Source: an uncultured Lachnospiraceae bacterium
GTDB lineage: Bacteria > Bacillota > Clostridia > Lachnospirales > Lachnospiraceae
Reading direction: 5' to 3'
DNA length: 64,000 nt
NCBI GenBank assembly: GCA_910586645.1
Contig: CAJUIS010000006.1
Location: 1-64,000 of the forward strand
Part shown: positions 16,290 to 24,996 of the stretch, piece after piece
Numbering within the stretch: the first letter of the stretch is position 1
Layout: each line of letters starts with the position of its first letter
Made by a program: the position numbers and the translations under genes
The notes under the pieces: generated by a model
What the model was told of the DNA's origin: nothing
Databases searched by the model: none
The model's input: the letters and a program-made list of their open reading frames with translations, nothing else

Positions 16290-17525
16290 ATGACAGTTTA
16301 TGATGAATTAGTGGCAAGAGGGCTGATTGCCCAGGTAACGGATGAAGAAGAAATTAGAGAAATGGTCAACAACGGCAAAGCCGTATTTTACATTGGTTTT
16401 GATCCGACGGCGGACAGTCTTCATGTTGGACATTTTATGGCGCTTTGCCTGATGAAACGCCTGCAGATGGCGGGCAATAAGCCGATTGCGCTGATTGGCG
16501 GGGGGACGGCTATGATTGGCGACCCGTCGGGACGCACGGATATGCGGCAGATGATGACGACAGAGACGATTGCGCATAACTGTGACTGTTTTAAAAAGCA
16601 GATGAGCCGTTTCATTGATTTTTCCGACGAAAAGGCGCTTATGGTCAATAATGCGGACTGGCTGATGGACTTAAATTACATTGACGTATTGCGGGAAGTG
16701 GGAGCGCATTTTTCCGTCAACCGGATGCTTACGGCAGAATGTTACAAACAGCGTATGGAAAAGGGACTGAGCTTTCTGGAATTTAACTATATGATTATGC
16801 AGAGCTATGATTTCTATGTGCTGTATCAAAAGTACGGCTGCAATATGCAGTTTGGCGGAGACGATCAGTGGAGCAATATGCTGGGCGGTACGGAATTAAT
16901 CCGCCGCAAGCTGGGAAAAGACGCATATGCAATGACGATTAACCTTCTGCTGAATTCGGAAGGCAAAAAAATGGGCAAGACGCAGTCCGGAGCCGTGTGG
17001 TTAGATCCCGAAAAGACGTCGCCCTATGAATTTTACCAGTACTGGAGAAACGTTTCGGACGCGGACGTCTTAAAGTGCATCAAGATGCTTACATTCCTGC
17101 CGTTTGAAGAGATTAAGGCAATGGAATCCTGGGAAGGAAGCCAGTTAAACAGAGCAAAAGAGATTCTGGCGTATGAGCTTACGAATCTGGTGCATGGAGA
17201 AGAAGAGGCAAAGAAAGCGGAAGAAAGTGCAAAGGCGCTGTTTTCCGGGGGAAATGCGGCGGATATGCCGACGGCTTTTGTAACGGAGAACGATCTCAGA
17301 GAAGGAGTTATTGACATTTTGGGCCTGCTTGTAAGTTCTTCCCTGGCTGCTTCCAGGGCGGAAGCGCGCAGAAACGTAGAGCAGGGGGGCGTCACTGTAA
17401 ACGGAGAAAAGGTTACGGACGTCAGAAAAGTTTATACGCCGGAAGAAATTATGGAGCAGGATTTTGTTTTAAAACGGGGAAAGAAAAAATTCTGCAGGGT
17501 AATTTTTGAAAAAAAATCCAATTAA
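16290..17525 (+). CDS. tyrS: tyrosyl-tRNA synthetase
   Basis: A 411-residue class I synthetase charging tRNA-Tyr. The HIGH-type motif is HVGHF (about 45-49), the KMSKS-type motif is KMGKT (about 227-231), and the tyrosine-binding segment reads FNYMIMQSYDF. A C-terminal S4 RNA-binding domain (about 340-410) contains ASRAEARRNVEQGGVTVNG. Ribosome site AAGGAGAAAG precedes the ATG. Expression should be governed by the tyrosine T-box leader upstream. Confidence 0.97.
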   Translation: MTVYDELVARGLIAQVTDEEEIREMVNNGKAVFYIGFDPTADSLHVGHFMALCLMKRLQMAGNKPIALIGGGTAMIGDPSGRTDMRQMMTTETIAHNCDCFKKQMSRFIDFSDEKALMVNNADWLMDLNYIDVLREVGAHFSVNRMLTAECYKQRMEKGLSFLEFNYMIMQSYDFYVLYQKYGCNMQFGGDDQWSNMLGGTELIRRKLGKDAYAMTINLLLNSEGKKMGKTQSGAVWLDPEKTSPYEFYQYWRNVSDADVLKCIKMLTFLPFEEIKAMESWEGSQLNRAKEILAYELTNLVHGEEEAKKAEESAKALFSGGNAADMPTAFVTENDLREGVIDILGLLVSSSLAASRAEARRNVEQGGVTVNGEKVTDVRKVYTPEEIMEQDFVLKRGKKKFCRVIFEKKSN

Positions 17526-17569
17526 CAGGAAAAATCAGACAAAATTACTCAAATTATGCCGGAAACTCT

Positions 17570-17596
17570 TAACTAATTTGGAAAAACTGCCGAAAT
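17570..17596 (+). promoter_or_regulatory. sigma-28 (SigD/FliA)-type promoter
   Basis: TAAC (17570-17573), exactly 15 nt, then GCCGAAAT (17589-17596). The motility sigma consensus is TAAA-N15-GCCGATAA. It lies about 50 nt before the FlxA-like gene, and FlxA of E. coli is itself FliA-dependent. Confidence 0.6.
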
Positions 17597-17646
17597 AAAA
17601 CATATATTATAGTTACATGGAAGCAGTGAAAGCGGGAGGGAACCGG

Positions 17647-18399
17647 ATGAAAGTAAATGGCATAAATAAAATATATTCAGGAACAGAACGGTACGGCTCG
17701 GATATGTCGATGGATTCAAAGAGCAAAGAAGTCCAGAATCAGATTGCAAATGCCCGGAACCGTTTGAAAGAACTGGCCGCTGACAAAGGATTGAACGAAG
17801 AAGAAAAAGAAAAGAAACGGCAGGAAATCCAGCAGAAGCTTACAGAGCTGAATAATGAGCTGAAGCAGCGCCAGATGGAAGTTCAGAGGGAACAGCAGGA
17901 ACGGAAAAAGGAAGCGTTCCGTACAGCCGAAGAGGAAGCGGACAGAAAAGACGCAAAGCTTTCCGAAGAAAAGCTGCCGGATATGGGCATTTCACAGGGA
18001 GGCATGAAGGCGATGCTTTCTGCGGACGCGTCTGTCCGGCATACACAGGCGCACGGCCATATGGCGATGGCGCTGGAAGGCAGGGTGCGCATATTGCAGG
18101 GAGAGATTAAACAGGACGCAGAACGGGGAAAGGATACCAGCCAGAAGAAAAAAGAGCTTCAGAAGCTGGAAAGCAAAGCGGCCAGGATGAAGGGCGCGAA
18201 AATAAATTTCCTGACAGATGCGTCGGAGGAATTAAAAGAGGCTTTCCGGAAGGAGCGTCCGGCGGAGAGCGGGCAGAAAAAGAGCGGAAAAGACGGGGTC
18301 GTACGCCAGACGAAGTCTCCGTTCCATATGGCTTCAAAGAACAAAACGGACAGTTATGTCAAAGGAAATATGTTTTCCAATGTGGAGTTCCATTTTTAA
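17647..18399 (+). CDS. FlxA-like family protein
   Basis: About 250 residues, almost all charged helix. Residues about 25-95 form a coiled coil (QNQIANARNRLKELAADKGL..., rich in E, K, Q) matching the FlxA-like family (PF14282), linked to motility regulons. The rest is less conserved and ends VKGNMFSNVEFHF. The start is ATG 17647 after GGGAGGGAA. A sigma-28-type promoter lies upstream and a terminator directly follows, so it is monocistronic. Role unknown; flagellar association is inferred from family and promoter. Confidence 0.72.
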   Translation: MKVNGINKIYSGTERYGSDMSMDSKSKEVQNQIANARNRLKELAADKGLNEEEKEKKRQEIQQKLTELNNELKQRQMEVQREQQERKKEAFRTAEEEADRKDAKLSEEKLPDMGISQGGMKAMLSADASVRHTQAHGHMAMALEGRVRILQGEIKQDAERGKDTSQKKKELQKLESKAARMKGAKINFLTDASEELKEAFRKERPAESGQKKSGKDGVVRQTKSPFHMASKNKTDSYVKGNMFSNVEFHF

Positions 18400-18411
18400 A
18401 AAAGAATTTAT

Positions 18412-18453
18412 AAAAAAGGCAGAAAAGACATTACATCTTTTCTACCTTTTTTC
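18412..18453. terminator. bidirectional terminator
   Basis: AAAAAAGGCAGAAAAGA pairs with TCTTTTCTACCTTTTTT around a 7-nt loop. A and T runs on both sides serve both converging genes; the alarmone synthetase stop codon lies within it. Confidence 0.85.
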
Positions 18454-19102
18454 TTAATTCAAGCATTTGCCGGTCCATATTGCTGATGACAGCGGAATAG
18501 GTTTTTAAATCCGCCTCCGCTTTTTTTATTTCCGCCGGATTTTTTTTGTAACAGATATGGTTGTCAACGCCTGCCCAGAAATCCATAGCCACGGTGCGGA
18601 TTTGAATTTCGATGCGCTGCTGTTCCGTCGTTTCGTTATAAACAAGCGGGAAGTCCATAATCAGATGGAGGCTTTGATAACCGCTTTTTTTTGGATTTTT
18701 AATATAATCTTTTTCTTTAATGAGAGAAAGATCCTTTTCGCGCTTTAAAAGTTCTGCGATTTGATAGACGTCGTCGCTGTAAAGGCATACGACCCGGATG
18801 CCGATGATATCGTTCAGCCGGTTTAAGGCGTTTTCGAATGTAATTTTACAGCCTTTTTTCATAAGTTTCCGCGCGATGCTGTCTGCCTTTTTGATCCGGT
18901 GCTCCACTTTCTGCATAACTTTGCGTCCGTATTTTCTGGACAGCTTTAAGTCTATCATTTTCAGCTTAAATTCAATGTTTGCAATGGCCCATTCCTTTTT
19001 CAGCAGAAATTCCGGTTCATAAAGCCTGCGGTTTAAACGGGCCGTGTATGTAATTTTTGGATTTTTTCTTCTTTGGAGTTCATTTTTATGGAATCTGTAC
19101 AT
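18431..19102 (-). CDS. small alarmone synthetase, RelA/SpoT domain protein
   Basis: 223 residues, a stand-alone synthetase domain with no hydrolase or regulatory domains. Family motifs are LNDIIGIRVVC, KNPKKSGYQSLHL (substrate-binding loop) and EIQIRTVAMDFWA, whose Glu is catalytic. It should transfer pyrophosphate from ATP to GTP/GDP, making (p)ppGpp. It resembles RelQ/YjbM in size. In RelQ the last motif continues into LEH; here it is VDN, a difference worth checking. Ribosome site AAGGTGA. The C-terminal helix is a likely oligomerisation segment. Confidence 0.88.
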   Translation of the reverse strand: MYRFHKNELQRRKNPKITYTARLNRRLYEPEFLLKKEWAIANIEFKLKMIDLKLSRKYGRKVMQKVEHRIKKADSIARKLMKKGCKITFENALNRLNDIIGIRVVCLYSDDVYQIAELLKREKDLSLIKEKDYIKNPKKSGYQSLHLIMDFPLVYNETTEQQRIEIQIRTVAMDFWAGVDNHICYKKNPAEIKKAEADLKTYSAVISNMDRQMLELRKKVEKM

Positions 19103-19214
19103 TTTTTCACCTTGTTTTTTATTTCTATGGAAATTTCGTCCACTATTATATTTATGCGGAAATTTAAAAAATATGCACAGAAAATAAAAATTTTTGAAAA
19201 AACTTATGCCGCGG

Positions 19215-19487
19215 TTATTTTTTCCAGCGCTTTAAGGAAGGGAACCATTCCATCATAATTTTTCTCGCTTCGTCTTTTGTCATATCCGGATTGGCGGCGG
19301 CCATATTGGGCACGCATATTTCGATCATTTCTTCCATAGAGCCCTGGAATGTAAATTTGCCGTTTTGAAAACAATAACTGCAGTATTCTTCATTTTTACT
19401 GCCATCGGCATTTGTTCCATACAATTCATCCGTATTCCCCATGGGCATACCGCAGCATTGACAGAATTTCTGATTCGTTTCGTTCAT
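19215..19487 (-). CDS. zinc-ribbon protein (Zn_ribbon_2 / PF12674 type)
   Basis: 90 residues. It opens with FCQCCGMPMGNTDELYGTN and continues EEYCSYCFQNGKFTF, giving two Cys pairs of the putative zinc ribbon family. The rest is helical and ends in basic residues. No function is established for the family. It is on the same strand as, and downstream of, the WYL regulator. A TGACA-N5-TGTCA repeat identical in design to the one at the regulator promoter lies 75 nt before its start, so it is likely a target of that regulator. Confidence 0.8.
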   Translation of the reverse strand: MNETNQKFCQCCGMPMGNTDELYGTNADGSKNEEYCSYCFQNGKFTFQGSMEEMIEICVPNMAAANPDMTKDEARKIMMEWFPSLKRWKK

Positions 19488-19561
19488 TTTCTTACCTCCG
19501 TTTTTGTATGTTAGTTTTCATTTTTTATCGGTACCGTGTTTTTAATATAACGCATATATCC

Positions 19562-19576
19562 TGACATCCTATGTCA
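19562..19576 (-). promoter_or_regulatory. operator candidate for the zinc-ribbon gene
   Basis: TGACA-TCCTA-TGTCA, a perfect 5+5 inverted repeat overlapping the WYL gene stop. On the minus strand it covers the -35 position for a -10 TATATT about 25 nt further on. It matches the operator at 20510-20524 in both arms and spacing. Confidence 0.6.
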
Positions 19577-20470
19577 TGTTTTGTTTTTTTCATAAATTAA
19601 TTTTGCCTGTTTTGCTATGGTTTTTTTTAAATCTGCGGGAGCGAGGATATCCACCTGAGCGCCAAACGACAGCAGAAACCCTGTCAGCCAGGCGTCTTCC
19701 GGCATTTTTACAGAAACGATAAAATTTCCGTCAGCCAGGCAGCGTATTTGTGTCGGATCAAATTCGTCGTAAATGCGGTATGCGGTTTCTTTTGGAAACT
19801 GAAGCGTAATTTCGCGGTACTCTTTTTTGAAAACGTCCGGCTCTTCCAAAACGCTGCGGCGGGGAAAATGTTCGTTTAAAATTTTAAAATCTAAAATACG
19901 GTTTAATTTGAATATCCGCCAGTTCTGTTTTTTGGTGCAGAATGCTTTCAGATACCATGCGTTCGACTTATAAGAAAGCTTGTATGGCTGTACAATTCTT
20001 TCATCAATTGTTCCGGAAGCTCCTGCATAATGGATTTTAACATTTCTGCAATGGATGACTGCAGATTTCAGAAGTTCAAATTTTTCATTGTCCGGCTCCT
20101 GATTTCCCCATCTGGAAAAATCCACTTCAAGCCAATTCTCAGAATCCAGATGAAACATTGCGGAAAGCTTCTGTAATGTCCGGCTGCCCTTTATATTCTG
20201 TACAGCGGTTACGCTCTGCAGCGCCATTAAGATTTCCTGTTTTTCTTCCCCTGACAGTATGGATTTATCCAGGACAAAATGATTCATTAAACGAATCCCG
20301 CCGTTTCTGCCGGCTTCTGTATAGACAGGAATGCCGGCTTCGCTCAGTGCGTCGATGTCTCTGTAAATCGTTCGAACCGACACTTCAAATTCCTCGGCCA
20401 GCTTTGGGGCGGTGGTTTGCCCTTTTTCCAGCAAGTGATACAAAATCTTAAATAATCTGCTTTCCTGCAT
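19574..20470 (-). CDS. YafY-type regulator with HTH and WYL domain
   Basis: 298 residues. The N-terminal HTH_11 domain (about 6-60) includes APKLAEEFEVSVRTIYRDID. The central WYL domain (about 140-220) includes RIVQPYKLSYKSNAWYLKAFC, and a C-terminal WCX-like extension follows. WYL proteins sense ligands, some of them nucleic acids or small metabolites, and regulate nearby genes. Two identical-design inverted repeats (20510-20524 at its own promoter and 19562-19576 before the zinc-ribbon gene) suggest it controls both. The ligand is unknown. Confidence 0.9.
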   Translation of the reverse strand: MQESRLFKILYHLLEKGQTTAPKLAEEFEVSVRTIYRDIDALSEAGIPVYTEAGRNGGIRLMNHFVLDKSILSGEEKQEILMALQSVTAVQNIKGSRTLQKLSAMFHLDSENWLEVDFSRWGNQEPDNEKFELLKSAVIHCRNVKIHYAGASGTIDERIVQPYKLSYKSNAWYLKAFCTKKQNWRIFKLNRILDFKILNEHFPRRSVLEEPDVFKKEYREITLQFPKETAYRIYDEFDPTQIRCLADGNFIVSVKMPEDAWLTGFLLSFGAQVDILAPADLKKTIAKQAKLIYEKNKT

Positions 20471-20509
20471 CGTCAGTTCCTCCTTCAGAATAAAGCGGCT
20501 TTAGAAGCC

Positions 20510-20558
20510 TGACATACTGTGTCAGGATTATTATATACGCTTATTTTTTTGAGGGCAA
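20510..20558 (-). promoter_or_regulatory. WYL regulator promoter with operator
   Basis: On the minus strand: -35 TTGCCC (20558-20553), a 17-nt spacer and -10 TATAAT (20535-20530), then the operator TGACA-CAGTA-TGTCA (20524-20510) over the expected transcription start. The layout implies repression, probably autoregulation. Confidence 0.7.
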
Positions 20559-20602
20559 CTATACAGGCGGAACAAAAGGCGTCGGAGCAGGCATTTTTTG
20601 AC

Positions 20603-20694
20603 TTTACAAAAATTTTACAAAAAACGCCTTGTCTATTTTACATCCCCAAAGTAAGATGATTTTATTGGATATGAAAAATTTTTCCGGTTATAAT
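20603..20694 (+). promoter_or_regulatory. Pho-box-like repeats and promoter of the phosphate operon
   Basis: TTTACA occurs at 20603 and 20614 (11-bp step) and again at 20637, close to the third 11-bp step. Repeats of TTAACA-like hexamers every 11 bp are the PhoP box design of Firmicutes. The last copy can be the -35 of a -10-like TTTTAT at 20660. A stronger TATAAT lies at 20689-20694. Downstream genes are a Na/Pi transporter and a PhoB/PhoR-like pair. Confidence 0.55.
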
Positions 20695-20723
20695 GGAAAA
20701 TAAGGAATCTCTGGGAGGTAATG

Positions 20724-22496
20724 ATGGATATTTTCGGCGTATTGACATTGGCGGGCGGTCTGGCAATGTTTTTGTATGGAATGAGCGTAATGGGCGGCAG
20801 CCTTGAAAAAATTTCCGGCGGCAGGCTGGAGCTGCTTTTGGAAAAGCTTACGTCAAACCCGCTTAAGGCGGTTTTGCTTGGAGCGGGAGTTACGGCTGTG
20901 ATTCAGTCGTCTTCGGCCACAACGGTTATGGTGGTCGGGTTTGTCAATTCAGGCATTATGAAATTTTCTCAGGCAATCGGCATAATTATGGGGGCAAATG
21001 TAGGTACGACGATTACATCCTGGATTTTAAGCCTGACCGGGATCGAAGGAGAGAGCGTATGGATCCGTCTGCTGAAACCGTCTTCTTTTTCCCCCGTTCT
21101 GGCCTGTATCGGCATTTTTTTGTATATGTCGGGCAAAAACAACAGGAAAAAAGATGTGGGGGAAATCCTTTTGGGGTTTGCCGTTTTGATGTTTGGCATG
21201 GAGACAATGAGCGGGGCGGTGAAACCTCTGGCAGATGTGCCGGAATTTACAGGGATGCTTACCATGTTTAAAAATCCCCTGCTTGGCGTTCTGGTAGGAG
21301 CCGCTTTGACGGCTGTGATCCAGTCTTCTTCTGCATCGGTCGGCATTTTACAGGCGTTGTCTGTGACAGGGGCGTTTACGTATGCGTCGGTGATTCCGAT
21401 TATTATGGGGCAGAACATCGGCACCTGCGTGACGGCGATGCTTTCTGCAATCGGCGCCAATAAAAGCGCAAAGAGGACAGCGTTTGTGCATCTGTATTTT
21501 AACCTGATTGGGGCGGTTATATTTATGGCGGTTTATTTTGGAGTCAACGCCGCGTTTGAGATTGGTTTTTTCAGGCATACGGTAAGGGCGGCGGACATTG
21601 CGCTGATTCACAGTGTGTTTAATATATTTACGACGCTGATTCTGCTTCCGTTTATCCATGGGTTAGAAAAGATGGCGTATCTTACGATTCCTGTTTCAGA
21701 AGAGGAAAAGAAGCATACGGGAAACGAGGAGTTTCAGATATTGGACGACCGTTTTTTGCAGACTCCGGGGTTTGCAATCGAACAGTGCAGAAGCCTTGCG
21801 AATCAAATGGCCGGTTTGACGAAAGATTGTTTTTTGAAAGCAATGGATTCGCTTGAAAAATATGTGGAAGGAGCGGCGGAAGAAGTCATTGATCTGGAGA
21901 ACCGGATTGACGTTTATCAGGATAAGCTCGGCGTATATCTGACGAAATTGAGCAGCGCAAACCTGGCGTATCAGGACAGCCAAAACGTGTCTACGCTTTT
22001 GCACTGCATTACGGATTTTGAGCGTATTTCGGATCATGCGGTTAATGTCGTGGAAGCGGCGCAGCAGATGGAAAAAAAGAAGCTTCATTTTTCGAAAAAG
22101 GCGGTTGAGGAGATGGGCGTTTACAGAAGCGCCGTGGAAGATATTTTAGACAGGACAGTCAGTGCGTTTGTGCATGGAAGCGAACGGCAGGCGCTTACGG
22201 TGGAACCGCTTGAGGAAGTTATTGACGAGCTGAACAAGGACGTGAAAAAGCGCCATATCAAGCGGCTGCGCAAAGGAAAATGCACAATAGAGCTGGGGCT
22301 TATTCTGGCTGATATTGCGACAAATTATGAAAGGGTGGCGGATCATTGCTCAAATATCGCCGTCTGCCTGATACAGGAGCAGGATACGGAGCTTGAAGCG
22401 CACAGTTATGTCAGCCATCTCAAGGGAGAGAACCTTACGTTTGAACGGCAGGTGGAAATCCTCGAAGGCAGATACAGCCTGTCAAAAAACAAATAA
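20724..22496 (+). CDS. Na/Pi cotransporter family protein with PhoU domain
   Basis: About 590 residues. Two inverted membrane repeats each carry the family motif QSSS (VIQSSSATTVMVVGF and VIQSSSASVGILQA). A C-terminal PhoU-like helical domain (about 355-560) contains LTKDCFLKAMDSLEKYVEG. It is expected to couple Na+ entry to phosphate movement. ATG 20724 is favoured over 20721 because GGGAGG sits 5 nt before it. It leads an operon with a PhoB/PhoR-like pair 18 nt downstream, and Pho-box-like repeats lie upstream, so phosphate control is likely. Confidence 0.9.
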   Translation: MDIFGVLTLAGGLAMFLYGMSVMGGSLEKISGGRLELLLEKLTSNPLKAVLLGAGVTAVIQSSSATTVMVVGFVNSGIMKFSQAIGIIMGANVGTTITSWILSLTGIEGESVWIRLLKPSSFSPVLACIGIFLYMSGKNNRKKDVGEILLGFAVLMFGMETMSGAVKPLADVPEFTGMLTMFKNPLLGVLVGAALTAVIQSSSASVGILQALSVTGAFTYASVIPIIMGQNIGTCVTAMLSAIGANKSAKRTAFVHLYFNLIGAVIFMAVYFGVNAAFEIGFFRHTVRAADIALIHSVFNIFTTLILLPFIHGLEKMAYLTIPVSEEEKKHTGNEEFQILDDRFLQTPGFAIEQCRSLANQMAGLTKDCFLKAMDSLEKYVEGAAEEVIDLENRIDVYQDKLGVYLTKLSSANLAYQDSQNVSTLLHCITDFERISDHAVNVVEAAQQMEKKKLHFSKKAVEEMGVYRSAVEDILDRTVSAFVHGSERQALTVEPLEEVIDELNKDVKKRHIKRLRKGKCTIELGLILADIATNYERVADHCSNIAVCLIQEQDTELEAHSYVSHLKGENLTFERQVEILEGRYSLSKNK

Positions 22497-22514
22497 AGAA
22501 AGAATGGGGGAAAT

Positions 22515-23186
22515 ATGGCGTCTGTATATATTGTAGAAGATGACGTAAATATCCGTGAAATAGAGAGGTATGCGTTAAAGAACAGTGGATTTGAAGTGAT
22601 GGAATTTGAGCGGGGGACGGATTTGTCTGATGCAATCCGCAGGCAGAAACCCTCTTTGATCCTTCTGGACATTATGCTTCCGGGGGAAGACGGGCTGGAT
22701 ATTCTTTTAAACCTGAGGAACAGGCGGGAGACAAAAGACATTCCCGTAATTATGGTAACGGCCAAATCCGCAGAAATTGACAAAGTAAAAGGGCTGGATA
22801 TGGGAGCGGATGACTATCTGACAAAACCATTTGGCGTGATGGAGCTGATTTCCCGCGTCAAGGCTCTTCTCAGAAGGACGGAGCGGATGGAAGAAGAACG
22901 TTTGTTAAATTGCGGCTGCATCTGCCTGGACAGCCAGAGGCATATCGTAACGGTGCAGGGAGAAGAGTGCGGGCTTACGTTTAAAGAGTTTGAACTGCTT
23001 CGGTATCTTATGTTAAATGAGGGAATTGCCCTTTCGAGAGACAAAATTATGGCGCAGGTATGGGGGATTGATTACGAGGGAGAGAGCCGCACGGTAGATA
23101 TGCATATAAAGACGCTCCGTCAGAAACTGGGAGAGGGGGGCGCATGGATTAAGACCGTCAGAAATATAGGATACATGATGAAATGA
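22515..23186 (+). CDS. PhoB/PhoP-like response regulator
   Basis: A 223-residue OmpR-family protein. The receiver has the acidic pocket E8-D9-D10, phospho-acceptor D52 in LLDIMLPGEDG, and KPF. A winged helix follows (about 125-222), ending TVRNIGYMMK. It overlaps the kinase start by 4 nt. Genomic position behind a Na/Pi transporter and Pho-like repeats points to phosphate-starvation control; sequence alone does not separate it from other OmpR-type regulators. No pstSCAB-phoU operon is seen nearby. Confidence 0.85.
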   Translation: MASVYIVEDDVNIREIERYALKNSGFEVMEFERGTDLSDAIRRQKPSLILLDIMLPGEDGLDILLNLRNRRETKDIPVIMVTAKSAEIDKVKGLDMGADDYLTKPFGVMELISRVKALLRRTERMEEERLLNCGCICLDSQRHIVTVQGEECGLTFKEFELLRYLMLNEGIALSRDKIMAQVWGIDYEGESRTVDMHIKTLRQKLGEGGAWIKTVRNIGYMMK

Positions 23187-24478
23187 AAAGAAAAATAAAC
23201 CGTTATTTTATGGTCATTACGGCCGCTGCGATTATGATTACAGCCGTTGTTTCAACGATTTTGTTTTTTATTGTGCTAAAAGAACAGGTTTTTGCCGACT
23301 TAAAGGCTTATGGCCATATTATCCGGCAGACGGAGCCTGCGGATCTTAAAATTGAAGAAGAAGAAATGCGCGTTACGTGGATTTTAAAAGACGGCAGCGT
23401 GCTTTATGACAGCCAGGCCGACGAGTCTTCCATGGAAAACCACAGGGAGAGGCCGGAGGTAAAAAAGGCAAAACGATATGGTATGACGACAGAAATCCGC
23501 TGGTCGAAAACGCTGTCGGTACATACTTTTTATTACGCGGAGCGGTTGGAAGACGGCAGTGTGCTGCGCATTGCAAAACGCAGCGGAAGCATCCTGAAGG
23601 TAATGGCCAATGCGGTTATGATTGTTCTGGCCATTTCGTTTCTGACATTTCTGCTGTGCGCATTTACGGCCCGTTTTCTGACAAAACGCATTGCAGAGCC
23701 GATGGAACGCATGGCGGATAATCTGACGCTTCTGGATACGTCTGACGTGTATGAGGAAATACGCCCGTTTGTGTCTACCATCAAAGATCAGCACATTAAG
23801 CTGTTAAATCACGCGAAAATGCGGCAGGAATTTACGGCAAACGTCTCCCATGAGCTAAAGACGCCGCTGACGGCCGTTTCCGGCTATGCGGAATTGATTG
23901 AAAGCGGCATGGCAAAAGAAGAGGACGTCCGGCGTTTTGCGGGACAAATCCATAAAAATTCCGCCCGCCTTTTGACATTGATGAACGATATCATAAAGCT
24001 TTCGGAGTTAGACGACGCCGCGTTTGAGCTGTCGTTTGAAACGTTTGATCTGTATCAGCTTGCAGAAAATACGGCCTGTATGATGGAGCCTGCGGCTGCA
24101 AAGCAGGAAGTTGAGATTGTGCTTCTGGGAGAATCTGTCCTGCTTCATGCAGAAAAAGATTTGATTGACGAGCTTTTATACAATCTTGTCAGCAATGCGG
24201 TGCGCTATAATGTAAAAGGAGGAAAAGTTTTTATCAGAACGGGCCTGGAAAACGGGAGGCCGCTTCTTGTCGTGGAGGATACCGGGATTGGGATACCAAA
24301 AGAGCACAGAGACAGGGTGTTTGAACGTTTTTACAGGGTGGACAAAAGCCGTTCAAAGTCTTCCGGCGGGACGGGGCTTGGGCTTGCCATTGTAAAGCAT
24401 ATCGTGTCTCAGCATGACGCGCATCTTGCGCTTGAAAGCAAAGAGGGAAAAGGGACGAAAATTATTGTGAAATTTTAA
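23183..24478 (+). CDS. PhoR-like sensor histidine kinase
   Basis: 431 residues. Two membrane helices (about 10-32 and 142-163) enclose an external domain of about 105 residues, followed by a short HAMP-like linker. The kinase core has H223 in VSHELKTPLTAVSGY, N-box LLYNLVSNAVRYN, and G-boxes VEDTGIGIP and GGTGLGLAIV. Its ATG overlaps the regulator stop (ATGA). Paired with the upstream regulator, and probably phosphate responsive by context. Confidence 0.87.
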   Translation: MKRKINRYFMVITAAAIMITAVVSTILFFIVLKEQVFADLKAYGHIIRQTEPADLKIEEEEMRVTWILKDGSVLYDSQADESSMENHRERPEVKKAKRYGMTTEIRWSKTLSVHTFYYAERLEDGSVLRIAKRSGSILKVMANAVMIVLAISFLTFLLCAFTARFLTKRIAEPMERMADNLTLLDTSDVYEEIRPFVSTIKDQHIKLLNHAKMRQEFTANVSHELKTPLTAVSGYAELIESGMAKEEDVRRFAGQIHKNSARLLTLMNDIIKLSELDDAAFELSFETFDLYQLAENTACMMEPAAAKQEVEIVLLGESVLLHAEKDLIDELLYNLVSNAVRYNVKGGKVFIRTGLENGRPLLVVEDTGIGIPKEHRDRVFERFYRVDKSRSKSSGGTGLGLAIVKHIVSQHDAHLALESKEGKGTKIIVKF

Positions 24479-24537
24479 TTCAAAGTCCGAAAAATATGAT
24501 ATAATATAAAGAAACGTTTTTGGAAAGGAGACGGAAC

Positions 24538-24963
24538 ATGGATATTTTGGAAAAAATCGGCGATACGCTTGTAAATGTAGGCAGGGATGTGACAAAGAAG
24601 GCCAAAGACGTATCCGGCATTGCAAAACTGCGTCTGGATATCAGGTCGAAAGAGGATTTTATAAAGGAACAGTACCTGGAGCTTGGAAAAGCTTATTATG
24701 AAGAGCACAGAGGAGAAGCTGTAAAAGAACAGGAGCAGTTTGAACAGATTGATGAGGCAAAAGAAGCGATTGCGGAGATGGAGCGTCAGATCCTGGAACT
24801 GAAAAAAGTAAAAGTATGTCCGGACTGCGGCGCGGAAGCGTCCGATACGGCCGGGTACTGCAGCGTATGCGGCGCAAAGCTGTCCGTTGTTGTGGAGGAA
24901 GCACCTTATGAGGAAGCGGACGATTCCGGAGAAGAAATAAAGCTGGATGAAGAGAAAGAATAA
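24538..24963 (+). CDS. coiled-coil zinc-ribbon protein
   Basis: 141 residues. The first 90 form charged helices (GRDVTKKAKDVSGIAKLRLD, then QFEQIDEAKEAIAEMERQI). Next is a C-terminal zinc ribbon with Cys pairs CPDCGAEASDTAGYC and CSVCGAKL, then an acidic tail. Proteins of this design are common in Lachnospiraceae and uncharacterised. ATG 24538 has AAGGAGA upstream. A TATAAT sits about 40 nt before the start, so it probably has its own promoter. I cannot assign a function. Confidence 0.75.
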   Translation: MDILEKIGDTLVNVGRDVTKKAKDVSGIAKLRLDIRSKEDFIKEQYLELGKAYYEEHRGEAVKEQEQFEQIDEAKEAIAEMERQILELKKVKVCPDCGAEASDTAGYCSVCGAKLSVVVEEAPYEEADDSGEEIKLDEEKE

Positions 24964-24967
24964 GCTT

Positions 24968-24996
24968 CTTGACAGGATACGCGCCGCGTGTTAGTC
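24968..24996 (+). promoter_or_regulatory. promoter of the metG T-box transcript
   Basis: -35 TTGACA (24968-24973), a 17-nt spacer and a weak -10 TAGTCT (24991-24996), directly before the T-box leader. Confidence 0.55.
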
